The notes: generated by a model not told the origin, from the letters alone. A stretch of DNA of 64,000 bases from Cyanobacteria bacterium TGS_CYA1 (GCA_026129135.1 JAHCIQ010000004.1:62001-126000); one strand, 5' to 3'. Shown: positions 43,518 to 53,564, counted from the first letter of the stretch. Numbers and translations are program-made.

Positions 43518-44798
43518 CTACTCTTGAGCGAGCGGGTCTGCTGAAGTTGCTTCGGTGGAAGATGCATCGGCAGTGGTTGTAGTTCTCGATGATTCAGATT
43601 CTGGTGTGAGGGCACTGGCTCCGGATAAATCTATCGAGGCTTTTTTACGAGTCGATTTCGGTTTGATCGAATCTGTCGATTCTGTCGAAACCGTTGAATC
43701 GGTGTCTGTTGGAGTCGAAGCGTCTGATTTTACCTGGGTCTCGGTCGAGCTCAAATCCTTTTGATTTGTGACGATAAATTGTCCGTCCATTGTTTTGGAG
43801 ACTTCCAACTTCAATGCCAGAGGTGAAGGATCTTTGCCAGGTGAGGTGACTGAGCCTTTGATTTCAATATCGTAAGAGCTTGCGCTTGTTGCTTCTTTGC
43901 TCACTTTGTCGATGATGACTTGCTGACCTTCAGGCAAGTTGGACAAAACGCGTTTGGAAAGCGGGAATTTGGTCTCTTGCCAGTGACGTTCCATCAAAGC
44001 AGGTTCCATAACAGCCATTGCTTTGATTTGCGAGACTCTATATGAAGATGGGTTGAAATCGAGCAGGTTGGTGACGAAAGAGCGAGCGAATGTTTCGACT
44101 GGATCTGGAGCATTTATGGCAGCACCTTGAGCTGTTTCTTTGTCTTTCTTTTTAGAAGGAGTGAAAAGCGCTACTGCACCAATTGCGATACCAACCACAG
44201 CAAGCAGTGCTACGCCACCGATTGCGAGTTGGCGTTTTTTGACATTGGTGAAGTAGTCGAGAATGGCTTCTGCGTGAAATGCTGTGCGCACTTTTTGATT
44301 GCTGCCACCACGACGTACTCTATAAGGAGTGCGCATCTCATCGATAGTTGGTGGATTTGCTGGGCTTGCATAAGTATCGAGTTCGGGCTGAGTGGAGAAT
44401 GGATTTTGCATCGCAGTATAAGGTGCTGCATCTGGACGATCTGCGTATCCATAAGTAGGAGCTTGGGCGATTCTGTCGCTTGTTTCTCTTAAATGATTTG
44501 GTACCTGGTCAGCCGTATCTGGTGTTTGAAAGAGAATATTAGAAAGCTTTTTGCTTTCGTCCATAGTCATCAATATATTGCTTGTTGGCGGAGTGCCGAT
44601 TTGACGTTTGACTGAAAGAGAAAGTCTTTCTTTCTCGGGAACGTCTTTTACGACGATTAGAAAGCCCGACTGGGTTTCGACAACGCGGGTGCTTGTGAGG
44701 GGCGAGCGTGCCACCACGTCTTGTGATGCGAAGATATCGCCTGTGGGGTCACCGTTGAATGGTGTTAAGGATGATGCGCTTTCATCGGAATAACTCAC
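43518..44798 (-). CDS. Single-pass membrane hypothetical protein
   Basis: A 426-residue protein with a central transmembrane helix at 191-213 (LAIGGVALLAVVGIAIGAVALF). The N-terminal 190 residues are cytoplasmic and partly ordered (SGFLIVVKDVPEKERLSLSV). The C-terminal part has a small beta-rich domain (residues 230-360) and a Ser/Thr-rich tail. I recognise no family. It is convergent with the PsbP-like copy 2, ends touching. Confidence 0.7.
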   Translation of the reverse strand: MSYSDESASSLTPFNGDPTGDIFASQDVVARSPLTSTRVVETQSGFLIVVKDVPEKERLSLSVKRQIGTPPTSNILMTMDESKKLSNILFQTPDTADQVPNHLRETSDRIAQAPTYGYADRPDAAPYTAMQNPFSTQPELDTYASPANPPTIDEMRTPYRVRRGGSNQKVRTAFHAEAILDYFTNVKKRQLAIGGVALLAVVGIAIGAVALFTPSKKKDKETAQGAAINAPDPVETFARSFVTNLLDFNPSSYRVSQIKAMAVMEPALMERHWQETKFPLSKRVLSNLPEGQQVIIDKVSKEATSASSYDIEIKGSVTSPGKDPSPLALKLEVSKTMDGQFIVTNQKDLSSTETQVKSDASTPTDTDSTVSTESTDSIKPKSTRKKASIDLSGASALTPESESSRTTTTADASSTEATSADPLAQE

Positions 44799-44891
44799 GA
44801 TTTTTTCTCCAAGCTTTGTGTTGATATCACGTCAGGTCGGTAAGTATATACTACCTCTTGATAAATTACAGGAAAGGGATTTAAAGCAGAA

Positions 44892-44916
44892 ACCAGTCGT
44901 TGCATTAACGACTGGT
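44892..44916 (-). terminator. rpoD terminator
   Basis: A perfect 10-bp stem accagtcgtt / aacgactggt around a 5-nt loop, followed on the minus strand by tttctgcttt. It lies 34 nt past the sigma-factor stop. Confidence 0.75.
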
Positions 44917-44949
44917 CTTGCTTTAGCTATTCTCCTTAGTGGGAGTTAA

Positions 44950-45978
44950 TTAGGAGAAGCTGAGGTATTCGCGCAGTCTGCTCGATCTACCTGGTTGTCT
45001 CAGTTTGCGGAGAGCTTTGAATTCAATCTGACGCACGCGCTCACGGGTTACGTTGAAGAGTTGTCCAACTTCTTCCAGAGTACGTTGTCTGCCATCGTCC
45101 AGACCAAATCTTAAACGCAGTACATCACGCTCGCGAGGTGTCAGTTCATTAAGCATGCGTGCCAAATCTTGGCGTAAAAGCTCATGAGTGACTGTTGTTT
45201 CGGGGCGATCTGTTTCGGCATCTTCGATGAAATCGCCCAGGCGTGAATCTTCTTCTTTGCCGATAGGTGTTTCAAGCGAAATTGGTTCTTTTGCTGCTTT
45301 GATGATTTCGTGCAGTTTTACAATTGATACATCCATTGCCGAAGCCAGTTCTTGCTCGGTCGGCTTGCGATTGAGTTCTTGAGCCAGTTGGCGAGTGACC
45401 TTTTTCAGTTTGTTGATGGTTTCAACCATGTGTACGGGAACGCGAATTGTTCTCGACTTGTCAGCCAGAGCGCGTGTAATGGCTTGTCTAATCCACCATG
45501 TTGCATAGGTAGAGAATTTATAACCACGCTCGTGGTCGAACTTTTCGGATGCTCTAATGAGACCAAGGTTACCTTCTTGAATCAGATCGAGGAAGGAAAG
45601 CCCGCGTCCAATGTATTTCTTGGCGATTGAAACTACCAGTCGCAGGTTGGCTTGCACCAGTTTGCGTTTGGCAATCATGTCGCCTTGAAGAATTCTGCGA
45701 GCTAATTCGATTTCTTCGTCTGGCTTCAATAATTGAATACGTCCGATTTCTCTCAGATACAAACGAACTGAATCTTCGGTGGCGATTTCCCTTGTAGAGG
45801 GCAATTCAACCGGCTCGTCATCGTCGTCTATAGAGGAATCATCTTCGTCAATAATTGTGAACTGGTCGTCGTCCATCAAATCGAGTTCTTCCATCTCGGT
45901 TCTTTTGGCTATGTTGTCGTCTTCTACCAGCATTCCATTTACTACACGCTCACGGCTGGGTGATTTCGCTTTGGTCAT
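44950..45978 (-). CDS. rpoD: RNA polymerase primary sigma factor
   Basis: A 342-residue sigma-70 protein. After an acidic N-terminus come region 1.2 ([25 protein letters not shown]) and region 2 ([61 protein letters not shown]). Region 3 ([15 protein letters not shown]) and region 4 with its helix-turn-helix ([29 protein letters not shown]) follow. It lacks the long region-1.1 extension of Escherichia coli RpoD and resembles cyanobacterial SigA in size. It should be the housekeeping sigma or a close group 2 relative. It is monocistronic, with a terminator just downstream. Confidence 0.93.
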   Translation of the reverse strand: MTKAKSPSRERVVNGMLVEDDNIAKRTEMEELDLMDDDQFTIIDEDDSSIDDDDEPVELPSTREIATEDSVRLYLREIGRIQLLKPDEEIELARRILQGDMIAKRKLVQANLRLVVSIAKKYIGRGLSFLDLIQEGNLGLIRASEKFDHERGYKFSTYATWWIRQAITRALADKSRTIRVPVHMVETINKLKKVTRQLAQELNRKPTEQELASAMDVSIVKLHEIIKAAKEPISLETPIGKEEDSRLGDFIEDAETDRPETTVTHELLRQDLARMLNELTPRERDVLRLRFGLDDGRQRTLEEVGQLFNVTRERVRQIEFKALRKLRQPGRSSRLREYLSFS

Positions 45979-46423
45979 TTAGCAACGCCTCTCCATTTGG
46001 GTATTTTCGCAAAATTGTCACGCAAAACAGGACGGGGCTTAGTAGCACCAGTGCTCAATGTTTCTGCGTACATATATTTGGTTTTGAAAAGATGGGTCGA
46101 AAGCGGCCTTTGTTTTTTATATTTCGTCCCTGGAATGTGGGACCAGTTTAAAGCGCCGTGCTAACGGAAAATCCATGTAAAACCATCATAGGTGCGTTTC
46201 TCGTAATCAAGAGGGATCTAAATACTTCCATAATATTTGCATTAACCGGCTATCAGAATTGATTGTTTCAGCCGCTTGTATGGAGGATCTCCAAGATCAC
46301 GAAGAAACGTATTACTCAAACAAATTCGGTAGAACTTGCTGGGCAAATACACCTCTAAAATCCAGTATAAGTGCGAATTTGAATTTGTCACTACAACTTC
46401 TTTGTTGATTAACGCAATTATAT
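45979..46423. other. 445-nt intergenic between uvrB and rpoD; no gene seen
   Basis: Both flanking genes are on the minus strand, so this should hold the rpoD promoter. A TATA-rich stretch (aaatatatg, about 46070-46080) is a possible -10 on the minus strand. A small palindrome gatct-tgg-agatc lies near 46290. No convincing terminator for uvrB and no open frame of substance is visible. Confidence 0.35.
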
Positions 46424-48463
46424 CTACGATTTATTTTTTGCGCGGTCGTGTTCGCGCAAAACCCTGATTTCATCACGTATTTCGGCGGCCTTCTCAAAAT
46501 CCAAATTCTTGGCGTAAGTCTTCATTTTCTCTTCTAATTTCGCAATGATCTTCTTGATATCCAGTTTTGATTCGGATTTGGAGTTGCCAAGAGGAAGACT
46601 CGATTCTTTCACTTGGAAAATTTCTTCAGCAAGACTATCGTCTTCTTCGCCTCGAAGCGAATACAGGAGCGTGTTTGTAGCTTCTTTGACGATAGTTGTT
46701 GGAACGATATTGTGATCCTTATTATATGAAAGTTGAATTTCGCGTCTTCGCTCAGTCTCTTCGATGGCGCCTTTCATCGAGTCGGTCATTTTGTCCGCGT
46801 ACATGATTACGCGTCCGGCAGCATTTCTTGCGGCGCGGCCGATGGTCTGGATGAGAGAGCGTTGTGCGCGCAAGAAGCCCTCTTTATCGGCTTCCATGAT
46901 GGCGACAAGACTTACTTCTGGTAAATCGAGACCTTCTCGCAACAAATTGACACCAACCAGCACGTCGAATTTTCCTTGTCTTAATTCTTGCAAGAGCTCA
47001 ACTCGCTCCAGTGCCTTGATTTCGCTATGGAGCCAGCGTACTTTGATTCCGATTTCTTGCAGATATTCAGTCAAATCTTCAGCCATGCGTTTTGTGAGCG
47101 TGGTGATCAAAACGCGTTCATGAGCCTGGGCTCTTTGTTTTATCTCTTTGATCAAATCGTCGATTTGACCTTCGATCGGTCTTACATCAATCAATGGATC
47201 GACTAGTCCTGTGGGACGAATAATTTGCTCGACCACATTTTCGCTCTGTTGAAGCTCGTAATCACCAGGTGTGGCAGAAACATAAATTGTTTTGCCGATG
47301 CGCTGATTGAATTCTTCGAAAGTGAGAGGTCTGTTATCGCGAGCGCACGGTAGTCTGAAGCCGTAGTCTATAAGCGTGTCTTTGCGCGATCTGTCTCCGG
47401 CGAACATTCCTCTTATTTGAGGAAGCGATACGTGAGATTCGTCAATAAAAGTAAGGAAACCATTTTGTCCGTATTTGCGCACGAAATAGTCCATCAGTGT
47501 TTGTGGAGGCGTGCCTGGCAAACGGTTCTCCATAATACGCGAATAGTTTTCGATACCGTTGCAATGCCCGACTTCTTTGAGCATCTCGATATCGAATCTG
47601 GTGCGTTGCTTCAAACGTTGCGACTCGAGCAATTTTCCCTGATCCATCAGTTCCGCCACTCGATCTTCTAATTCGGCTTCGATAGTGGCTACAGCGCGAT
47701 CTATTTCTTCTTCGTCTGCAACATAGTGTTTGGCGGGATAAATTTTAATTGTCTGGGGAAGTTCGTTCACTTCGCCTGTGGTCGGGTCGGTGACTGCGAT
47801 ACGCTCGATGTTGTCATCGAAAAATTCTAGTCGTACTACTCGTTTCTCATAAGGTGGAAATACTTCAAGCACGTCGCCACGGGAGCGGAATCTGGCCCGC
47901 TCCATGGCAAGGTCGTTTCGTTCATAATAAATCTGGACTAATTGACGCATGAATTGGCGTTGATCTATTCGATCGCCTACGGATACTTCCAGTGCACGGG
48001 ACAAATAACGCTCTGGTACACCAAGACCATAAATACAGCTGACTGATGCCACCACCACAACATCTGGTCTTTCCCAGAGCGAACGAGTGGTAGAGTGGCG
48101 CAGTCTGTCAATCTCGTCGTTGATGCGCGCTTCTTTTTCGATGAATGTATCGGATGATGGAATATACGATTCTGGCTGGTAGTAGTCGTAATAACTGATG
48201 AAATATTCGACTGCGTTATCGGGAAAGAACGATTGCATTTCGCTGCAGAGCTGCGCTGCAAGAGTCTTGTTGTGCGCAAGCACGAGAGCAGGCATTTGTG
48301 TTTCTTGAATCACATGTGCCATCGTCATAGTTTTGCCTGAGCCAGTGACTCCAAGCAAAGTCTGGAATTGTAGATTGTTTTTTACCCCACGCGAAAGATC
48401 GGCTATTGCCTTGGGCTGGTCGCCTTGGGGCGTGAATGGGGCGTAAACTTTAAACGGAGGCAT
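46424..48463 (-). CDS. uvrB: Excinuclease ABC subunit B
   Basis: A 679-residue UvrB, full length. Walker A is GVTGSGKT (38-45), the beta-hairpin is YYDYYQPESY (91-100), the DESH box is FIDESHVS, motif VI is QTIGRAARN, and a C-terminal UVR domain (IAKLEEKMKTYAKNLDFEKAAEIRDEI) binds UvrC. It is the damage-verifying helicase-like subunit of nucleotide excision repair. Its start follows the tatA stop directly. Confidence 0.97.
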   Translation of the reverse strand: MPPFKVYAPFTPQGDQPKAIADLSRGVKNNLQFQTLLGVTGSGKTMTMAHVIQETQMPALVLAHNKTLAAQLCSEMQSFFPDNAVEYFISYYDYYQPESYIPSSDTFIEKEARINDEIDRLRHSTTRSLWERPDVVVVASVSCIYGLGVPERYLSRALEVSVGDRIDQRQFMRQLVQIYYERNDLAMERARFRSRGDVLEVFPPYEKRVVRLEFFDDNIERIAVTDPTTGEVNELPQTIKIYPAKHYVADEEEIDRAVATIEAELEDRVAELMDQGKLLESQRLKQRTRFDIEMLKEVGHCNGIENYSRIMENRLPGTPPQTLMDYFVRKYGQNGFLTFIDESHVSLPQIRGMFAGDRSRKDTLIDYGFRLPCARDNRPLTFEEFNQRIGKTIYVSATPGDYELQQSENVVEQIIRPTGLVDPLIDVRPIEGQIDDLIKEIKQRAQAHERVLITTLTKRMAEDLTEYLQEIGIKVRWLHSEIKALERVELLQELRQGKFDVLVGVNLLREGLDLPEVSLVAIMEADKEGFLRAQRSLIQTIGRAARNAAGRVIMYADKMTDSMKGAIEETERRREIQLSYNKDHNIVPTTIVKEATNTLLYSLRGEEDDSLAEEIFQVKESSLPLGNSKSESKLDIKKIIAKLEEKMKTYAKNLDFEKAAEIRDEIRVLREHDRAKNKS

Positions 48464-48739
48464 TTAACCTGAAGACGGCTTATCTTCGCTATTGGAGGTA
48501 GAAGCACTCACCGAAGAGCTTAACTGGTTGGCTTCAGCCTTAGCCTTTGCTTTCTCTTCGATTTCGCGGTCTGCTTCTTTGACCTGAGTTGTAATTTCGG
48601 ATTGTGCGTCGGTGAGAGATTTTTTGAAATTGCCGATGCCTTGTCCAAGCGCTTTTCCAAGCTCAGGCAATTTTTTTGGTCCGAACAATAGAAGTCCGAC
48701 TCCAAATACTATGGCAATTTCGACTGGGCTTGAAAGCAT
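48464..48739 (-). CDS. tatA: Twin-arginine translocase subunit TatA/E
   Basis: A 91-residue protein: a short N-terminal segment and transmembrane helix ([17 protein letters not shown]), the [24 protein letters not shown] amphipathic helix, and a charged tail. It forms the pore for folded proteins. The stop codon and the uvrB start are adjacent, so the two are on one transcript. tatC is not in the window. Confidence 0.92.
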   Translation of the reverse strand: MLSSPVEIAIVFGVGLLLFGPKKLPELGKALGQGIGNFKKSLTDAQSEITTQVKEADREIEEKAKAKAEANQLSSSVSASTSNSEDKPSSG

Positions 48740-48775
48740 TTCTCTATTTCTCCTGCGCTCTTTTATATTAACACA

Positions 48776-50542
48776 TTACTTTTCATCAAACTCGGCTGGC
48801 CAGTCCCACTCTTCATCTCGCAAATTGCTGTCGCGAGGTAGTTCTTTAGCCACTTTTGGTTTCGATGATGATTTGTCTTTGTTTGCAGTTTGAGTCTGCA
48901 ACTGCCCTTGCGCGCTCTGTTCTGGAGGCTTGGCGGTGCTGTCCTGCTTGATTTGAGGATTCTTGCTCATCGTGCCTCTAATGCGCGCTTCGTTGAGATA
49001 AGCTCGAATCACTTTGCCTAAGGGCACTTTCAGATTATTTGCTGCCGCACGGTCGGCCATTTCGGCAATCAGTGCTTCGGTAAATAAATGGTCCGAAACT
49101 AGTCCTTCAGGCTCCAGGTAAACTTCAATTTTGTCCGATTCTATGGCTGAATTAGGCTTATTGTTGATGAAATTGCCTTCGTTCATGTCTGCCACAAAAC
49201 CAGCGTAAGTGGGGTCTGGATTGAGTCTGAGCCATTTTGGCTTGGCGCTCAAGAAGAGATTGTACAAATAGGTGATGTTGGGATGGTCCGCCTGTTGCTC
49301 GTTCAGGTCTACTTTGCTTGCATAGATGCCAATCAAAGTATTGGGGAAATTTTTGACCACTGAGTCTATATAAAGGGAGCCATCACGCTCAGTAAAATAC
49401 TCTTCTACTTCGTGCAAGCGTGCAATAGTTTTTGGCCAGCGGTCTTCAGGCGCTTTTTTCAACTCTTCTGTTTTTTTGGGTTGCTCTTTTGGTGGTTTGA
49501 CGAGCCCCATGAATTTGCCTTTGGGCGGAGTCGTTTCTTTAGGCGGTTCTGCCACTTTTGGCTCTGGCAGTGGTGCAAACAGTTTTAGACGCACGATGGC
49601 GCTCACTACTTCTGGTGCATAAAACTGTTTGTGCACATTTGGCAATGTCGCATACGGAATTGGAAATTCGATTTCTTCTTCCCAGGTGCCGTTTTGATTG
49701 TCGTCGAAAAAGAGCACGCCTTTGGGTGTGGTCATTTTCTGTTTTTCACGAACCAGGCTGTTGCGATAAATCCCGTCCTGATAACGCAGTTTGGAAAAGT
49801 CCAGCCAAATGCGACCTGTGGCTGCGCTTCCATGCTTATAGTAGGGATTTGCAATCAGTTCTTTTTTGGTTCCCATAATCGATGGGTAAAAGAGTGCACC
49901 CACTTGTGGTTCGCTGAAAGCAAGCCATTTTAGATTTGGCTGAATCGATTGAAGATCGTTTGCGAATTTGGACAATGTGACAAGAGTGATATTTCCGCCT
50001 TCGTACCAGGAAAGAATACCTACATTTTTGGTGTCTACTTTCTTTGGAATCAAGTCTGAGATCATTTTGCCGTTTATATCAGGCTTTTGCGAACTTGCAT
50101 AAAGAAGGACTTCTTTTAGAACTTTCTGTGATTCGAGTCCACGCTCATCCCATGAGCCATCGGTGTGGAAATCTTTCAAACCACCACCAGGAAAAGCGAA
50201 GCGAACCTCGCAAAATCCTACTTGGGTGATGTGCGAGGAAATTGAAAGACCCGATGCCCGTTTGTTACCCGGGACCACGACTGCAACAGGAGCGCCTCGC
50301 TCGTAGCGAGTCATCGAGGGATACATGACGTTTACGGCGATTCTGCCTTTTTCGCCCTGGATATAAGTACTGACTGATTCTTCATCAGACATCGGCATCA
50401 CTTTGACACTTTCAGGCGGCAAATCGCCACTCAAAGCGCTAAATGCTGCCTGATTCGCGCCTGTTGCCACGAATAAAAGCAGTGCAATCAAAGTGGAATT
50501 GATGCAAGTATTGATGCTGAGCCGTTTATGCCAGTTTTTCAT
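48776..50542 (-). CDS. Exported alpha/beta-hydrolase-like protein
   Basis: A 588-residue protein with a signal peptide (1-35; hydrophobic NSTLIALLLFVATGANQAAF). Residues 60-300 read like an alpha/beta hydrolase: AVVVPGNKRASGL, a nucleophile-elbow-like GILSWYEGG (Ser in GxSxxGG), and later IGIYASKVDLNEQQADHPN. The motif is not the classical GxSxG, so activity is uncertain. A Pro/Lys-rich linker (about 315-355) and an acidic Gln-rich tail follow. It is 36 nt upstream of tatA. Confidence 0.6.
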   Translation of the reverse strand: MKNWHKRLSINTCINSTLIALLLFVATGANQAAFSALSGDLPPESVKVMPMSDEESVSTYIQGEKGRIAVNVMYPSMTRYERGAPVAVVVPGNKRASGLSISSHITQVGFCEVRFAFPGGGLKDFHTDGSWDERGLESQKVLKEVLLYASSQKPDINGKMISDLIPKKVDTKNVGILSWYEGGNITLVTLSKFANDLQSIQPNLKWLAFSEPQVGALFYPSIMGTKKELIANPYYKHGSAATGRIWLDFSKLRYQDGIYRNSLVREKQKMTTPKGVLFFDDNQNGTWEEEIEFPIPYATLPNVHKQFYAPEVVSAIVRLKLFAPLPEPKVAEPPKETTPPKGKFMGLVKPPKEQPKKTEELKKAPEDRWPKTIARLHEVEEYFTERDGSLYIDSVVKNFPNTLIGIYASKVDLNEQQADHPNITYLYNLFLSAKPKWLRLNPDPTYAGFVADMNEGNFINNKPNSAIESDKIEVYLEPEGLVSDHLFTEALIAEMADRAAANNLKVPLGKVIRAYLNEARIRGTMSKNPQIKQDSTAKPPEQSAQGQLQTQTANKDKSSSKPKVAKELPRDSNLRDEEWDWPAEFDEK

Positions 50543-50628
50543 AGCCGCTATGTTATCAGCATTAGGTAAATAGCTGTTCTTACTTAGAAAAATAGAACTG
50601 AATTTACGATTAATCTATTGACAACTAT

Positions 50629-50641
50629 GGTCTATTAGACC
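50629..50641. promoter_or_regulatory. Palindrome ggtctattagacc behind a TTGACA box
   Basis: A 13-nt palindrome (ggtcta-t-tagacc) starts 5 nt after ttgaca (50618-50623), in the 176-nt gap ahead of the + strand gene at 50719. It has the geometry of an operator overlapping a promoter. Confidence 0.4.
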
Positions 50642-50718
50642 GACAGTTAGAGATGTATGGTCCTGGGAAAAAAGTATTTACATAAACCTTTTTTGCTTCG
50701 CTAGAGCGGTGTCTTTTC

Positions 50719-51282
50719 ATGATCGCATCGAAAGTGCTTAGAAACTATTACATAGCCACTTTTCTCATGGGCGTCGTAATGCTCGCTCCAATGGCTTACG
50801 GGCTCAAAACAAACGAAGTCGGAATGAAGGGTGCTTATGCTGTAATTCTTTGTTTCAACGTACTTTGCTTTCTTTTACTTCCGCTCATAATGGACTGGAC
50901 CGAGCGAGTTTATTTCAAAGCTCGATTCTTAGCCCTTGAAGAAGTGGCTGAAAAAAGTCCGCATCTTGCAAAAGCTGTAAGCGAGCAATGTGAGCAGTTA
51001 TCACTCAATAGTGTCAAGTTCGCAGTAGTCGAAGTTGCGCATGGCGATAATGCCTCTGATTTTGAAGCAGTCGAAAAACAACTGTCATCTTACGGACTGT
51101 GGCGTTCTAACCCAAGGGTAGTTTTGAGTCAAAGATTGCTCGACCCAGCAAACACCAATGCCGCGCCAAGCGTTTTGGCAGAGCTGAACAGATTTTCCAA
51201 AAACAATACCATTCCAGTATTTATCGCATTTGCTCTGGTGCAGAGTTTGTTGCTCTATCTGGTCAGAGGATTTGTTTTTTAG
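50719..51282 (+). CDS. Membrane hypothetical, perhaps a degenerate M48-like protein
   Basis: A 187-residue protein with two N-terminal helices (FLMGVVMLAPMAYG; YAVILCFNVLCFLLLPLIM) and one C-terminal helix (IPVFIAFALVQSLLLYLV). The stretch SSYGLWRSNPRVVLSQRLL resembles the region before the zinc site of HtpX/M48 peptidases, but no HExxH is present. If related, it is a truncated, inactive form. A guess only. Confidence 0.55.
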   Translation: MIASKVLRNYYIATFLMGVVMLAPMAYGLKTNEVGMKGAYAVILCFNVLCFLLLPLIMDWTERVYFKARFLALEEVAEKSPHLAKAVSEQCEQLSLNSVKFAVVEVAHGDNASDFEAVEKQLSSYGLWRSNPRVVLSQRLLDPANTNAAPSVLAELNRFSKNNTIPVFIAFALVQSLLLYLVRGFVF

Positions 51283-51321
51283 ATTTGATTTTTAGATTTG
51301 ATTTTTAGATTTTTAGATTTC
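51276..51321. repeat. 13-bp tandem repeat across both stop codons of convergent genes
   Basis: The unit tttttagatttga occurs about three and a half times. The first copy contains the TAG stop of the + gene, and the end reaches the stop of the minus gene at 51313. Slippage here would alter neither protein, but could reposition the shared gene ends. Confidence 0.7.
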
Positions 51322-52824
51322 TTCTTCGAACATTACTGATTCGAAGATTTCGAAGCGGGCATTCTTGCGCCAAGCGTCTTGTTTAAGTCCAGCTTTCAAA
51401 GCAAGCTGATTTAAAGTCTCTTCCAGAGTCCAACCATATTCGGTGGCAACATGAGGAAGAAAAACCGATTGTCTGCCTTTTGCATGCAACAAAATTCCAT
51501 GTTTGCCGATGACAATGTCTTTGTAGTCGGCAACAGGCTCTGGTTTTGTCAGGACAGAGATTTCTATTTTTATATTTTTGAGTTCTTCTTCGTGCACCGG
51601 CAAGAATCGATAATCTTTCGAGCAAGCGCCAATGGCGTTGTCTATTACCGCCTGATAAAGCGGCATCATCGGTAAAATATAGCCAATACAACCGCGTAGA
51701 TTTTCTTCGTGCTGAGAAACGTTTTTCAAAAAGAAAGTAACAAAAACACCCATTGGCTGTTTGATGAAATCGCTAAGAACTATATCTGGTGGCAACTGAT
51801 CCAGGGTGGGCTTTTTATTGGTGTTGCAAAAATACTCGGCTGTAAAGCGAGCCAGACGCAAAAGAGTGTGTTTATCAGGATCTGTAATACTAATTTGAGA
51901 ATTATCCTCTGCTCTGTTTTGAAATGAAATGGCAAGATAGGATACCGAGTTCATATCGTCATCGCTGCCTTGATCGCGCGATGTCTCATAATGCAAAAGT
52001 TCGCTAGTCGAATTTTTAGAAAGAGCGGCAAGCAGCAAACAAATGGGATTGAAACCACATATGGTGCAATCGGTTTTGCTTTGAAATTCCAGAAATTCGT
52101 TTAGAGCCAGCTTTTCTATGAGCGAATAAGCCATTAAATCAAGTTTTTTGATATTTGCCGAAATATCGTCGTAAAAAGGGACGTAATCGTAACGTGGTCC
52201 AAAATGAGTGAAGTCGGAACTTATTACAAACAGGTCGCCTGGTTTTTGAATGTTTGCAATCTTGCTGGCGCACTGGTGAATATGGTTCTGGTCTTTGAAT
52301 GAGCCAACCACCATTGGTATCATTTCGATTTCGCCAAGTATGTGACGTATAAAAGCAGTCTGCAATTCAAGCGAATGTTCGCGCTCGTGCAATGCATCGT
52401 TTGTCTGGAAATTTTTGCATCCTAAAAGCAAATCGGTCGTTTTTTTATCGAGCACAATATCACCAAGTGGAGTCTGATAGGCCTCGAAAGACGAAAGAGC
52501 TACACCGGAAATGTTTTGATAATGACTTGGACCAAGGAGCAGAACTCGTTTTATCTCTTTTTTCTTAGCCTCAACCCGACAATAAGAATAAGCCGCCGTT
52601 TGTCCTGAATACATGAAGCCAGCATGAGGCGAAATAATCGCCTCCAGACGATTGTGGTTTGTGTCTATTAAATTGCAATTGCTATCGTTTCTGGCACGCT
52701 CCAGATACGTGTCTATCTCAGCGCCAAGTGCTTTAGGGTCGTTTTTATACCAGGTGCCGGCAAAGCGAGCTAGGCGCCTTTTACCGGCATTTTTTTTGTT
52801 TTTGCCAAATACATTCAAGTTCAT
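51313..52824 (-). CDS. MEMO1-AMMECR1 fusion (AmmeMemoRadiSam system)
   Basis: A 503-residue two-domain protein. Residues 17-300 are MEMO-like (RFAGTWYKNDPKALGAEI; IISPHAGFMYSGQTAAYSYC; LLGPSHYQNISGVALS; EREHSLELQTAFI; FVISSDFTHFGPRYDYVPF), with the conserved His residues of the extradiol-dioxygenase-like metal site. Residues 310-500 are AMMECR1 (RLARFTAEYF; GVFVTFFL; LRGCIGYILP; SKDYRFLPV; IEISVLTKPEPV; GKHGILLHA; QSVFLPHVATEYGW). The two are usually separate genes next to a radical-SAM protein. Their fusion here, without that partner, is notable. It overlaps its upstream TonB-like neighbour by 4 nt. Confidence 0.9.
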   Translation of the reverse strand: MNLNVFGKNKKNAGKRRLARFAGTWYKNDPKALGAEIDTYLERARNDSNCNLIDTNHNRLEAIISPHAGFMYSGQTAAYSYCRVEAKKKEIKRVLLLGPSHYQNISGVALSSFEAYQTPLGDIVLDKKTTDLLLGCKNFQTNDALHEREHSLELQTAFIRHILGEIEMIPMVVGSFKDQNHIHQCASKIANIQKPGDLFVISSDFTHFGPRYDYVPFYDDISANIKKLDLMAYSLIEKLALNEFLEFQSKTDCTICGFNPICLLLAALSKNSTSELLHYETSRDQGSDDDMNSVSYLAISFQNRAEDNSQISITDPDKHTLLRLARFTAEYFCNTNKKPTLDQLPPDIVLSDFIKQPMGVFVTFFLKNVSQHEENLRGCIGYILPMMPLYQAVIDNAIGACSKDYRFLPVHEEELKNIKIEISVLTKPEPVADYKDIVIGKHGILLHAKGRQSVFLPHVATEYGWTLEETLNQLALKAGLKQDAWRKNARFEIFESVMFEEEI

Positions 52825-53354
52825 TCAGACTTGGGTTTTTCTTGAGCGGTATCTGGAGCCTCGCTCGATGTCGGTTTCACTACTTCCATTCGACTGCGAA
52901 CTGTCCTTCTGCTGTCCCCATGGGGATCGGCGTAAGATTCCATGTTTAAAATTATGCAGCACTTTTGGCCCGAACCAGAGGGAAGAGCTTCGAGTGGTTG
53001 AGCTTTTAGAAAAGCTTCGTTTGCTGCTTGCTCGGCGGCTTCGCTTTTTGGTGTCGAAGATAATTCAACATTTTCGACCGAGCCATTTGAAAGGATGATT
53101 GCTTTTATTACGACATGATGTGTCCCATCTGCCAAATACCAGTGCTTGTCCATTTTCTCCCGCAACCTGTCCAGGTATGCGCCACTGGCAGAGCTATTGA
53201 AGCTCGATGGTGTTTGCGATTTCGTTTTTTGCGGAGTGCTCTGGGTTGTTTTATTTTGTTTTTTTTGAATTTGTTTGGCGTTGCAAGGAATAAGCGCAGA
53301 GCAAAATGCTATAGATAAGGCTAAACCCATAGATGTATAAAAAACGCCTGACAT
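52821..53354 (-). CDS. Exported TonB/TolA C-terminal-like protein
   Basis: A 177-residue protein with a signal peptide (1-26; ends CNAKQ). A Lys/Gln/Ser-rich linker and a domain (YLDRLREKMDKHWYLADGTHHVVIKAIILSNGSVENVELSSTPKSEAAEQAANEAFLKAQPLEALP) match the TonB/TolA C-terminal fold. The tail is charged. It lacks the N-terminal transmembrane anchor of real TonB. It overlaps the MEMO1-AMMECR1 gene by ATGA, so they are translated together. Confidence 0.75.
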   Translation of the reverse strand: MSGVFYTSMGLALSIAFCSALIPCNAKQIQKKQNKTTQSTPQKTKSQTPSSFNSSASGAYLDRLREKMDKHWYLADGTHHVVIKAIILSNGSVENVELSSTPKSEAAEQAANEAFLKAQPLEALPSGSGQKCCIILNMESYADPHGDSRRTVRSRMEVVKPTSSEAPDTAQEKPKSE

Positions 53355-53564
53355 TTCGAATGTTACTCCTGATTTGTCTTGATTCTAGTCTTCCAGTATA
53401 AGCATCGATTCAAACACTATAGGCTGATTGGCAAATTCAAAGCAAAGAATTTAATGTTTGGTTCTAAGTGTCGTATCCGGAAATCCCTGACTAAACAAGT
53501 ATGTGTACTAAAATTAGAATTAGGGTCTTGAAATAGATTAAATAAGGTAATGGTTCTTTAAGCG

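Noticed and set aside
50719..51282. Active M48 metallopeptidase
   Set aside because: Only a weak resemblance to the region before the zinc site; no HExxH motif exists in the frame.
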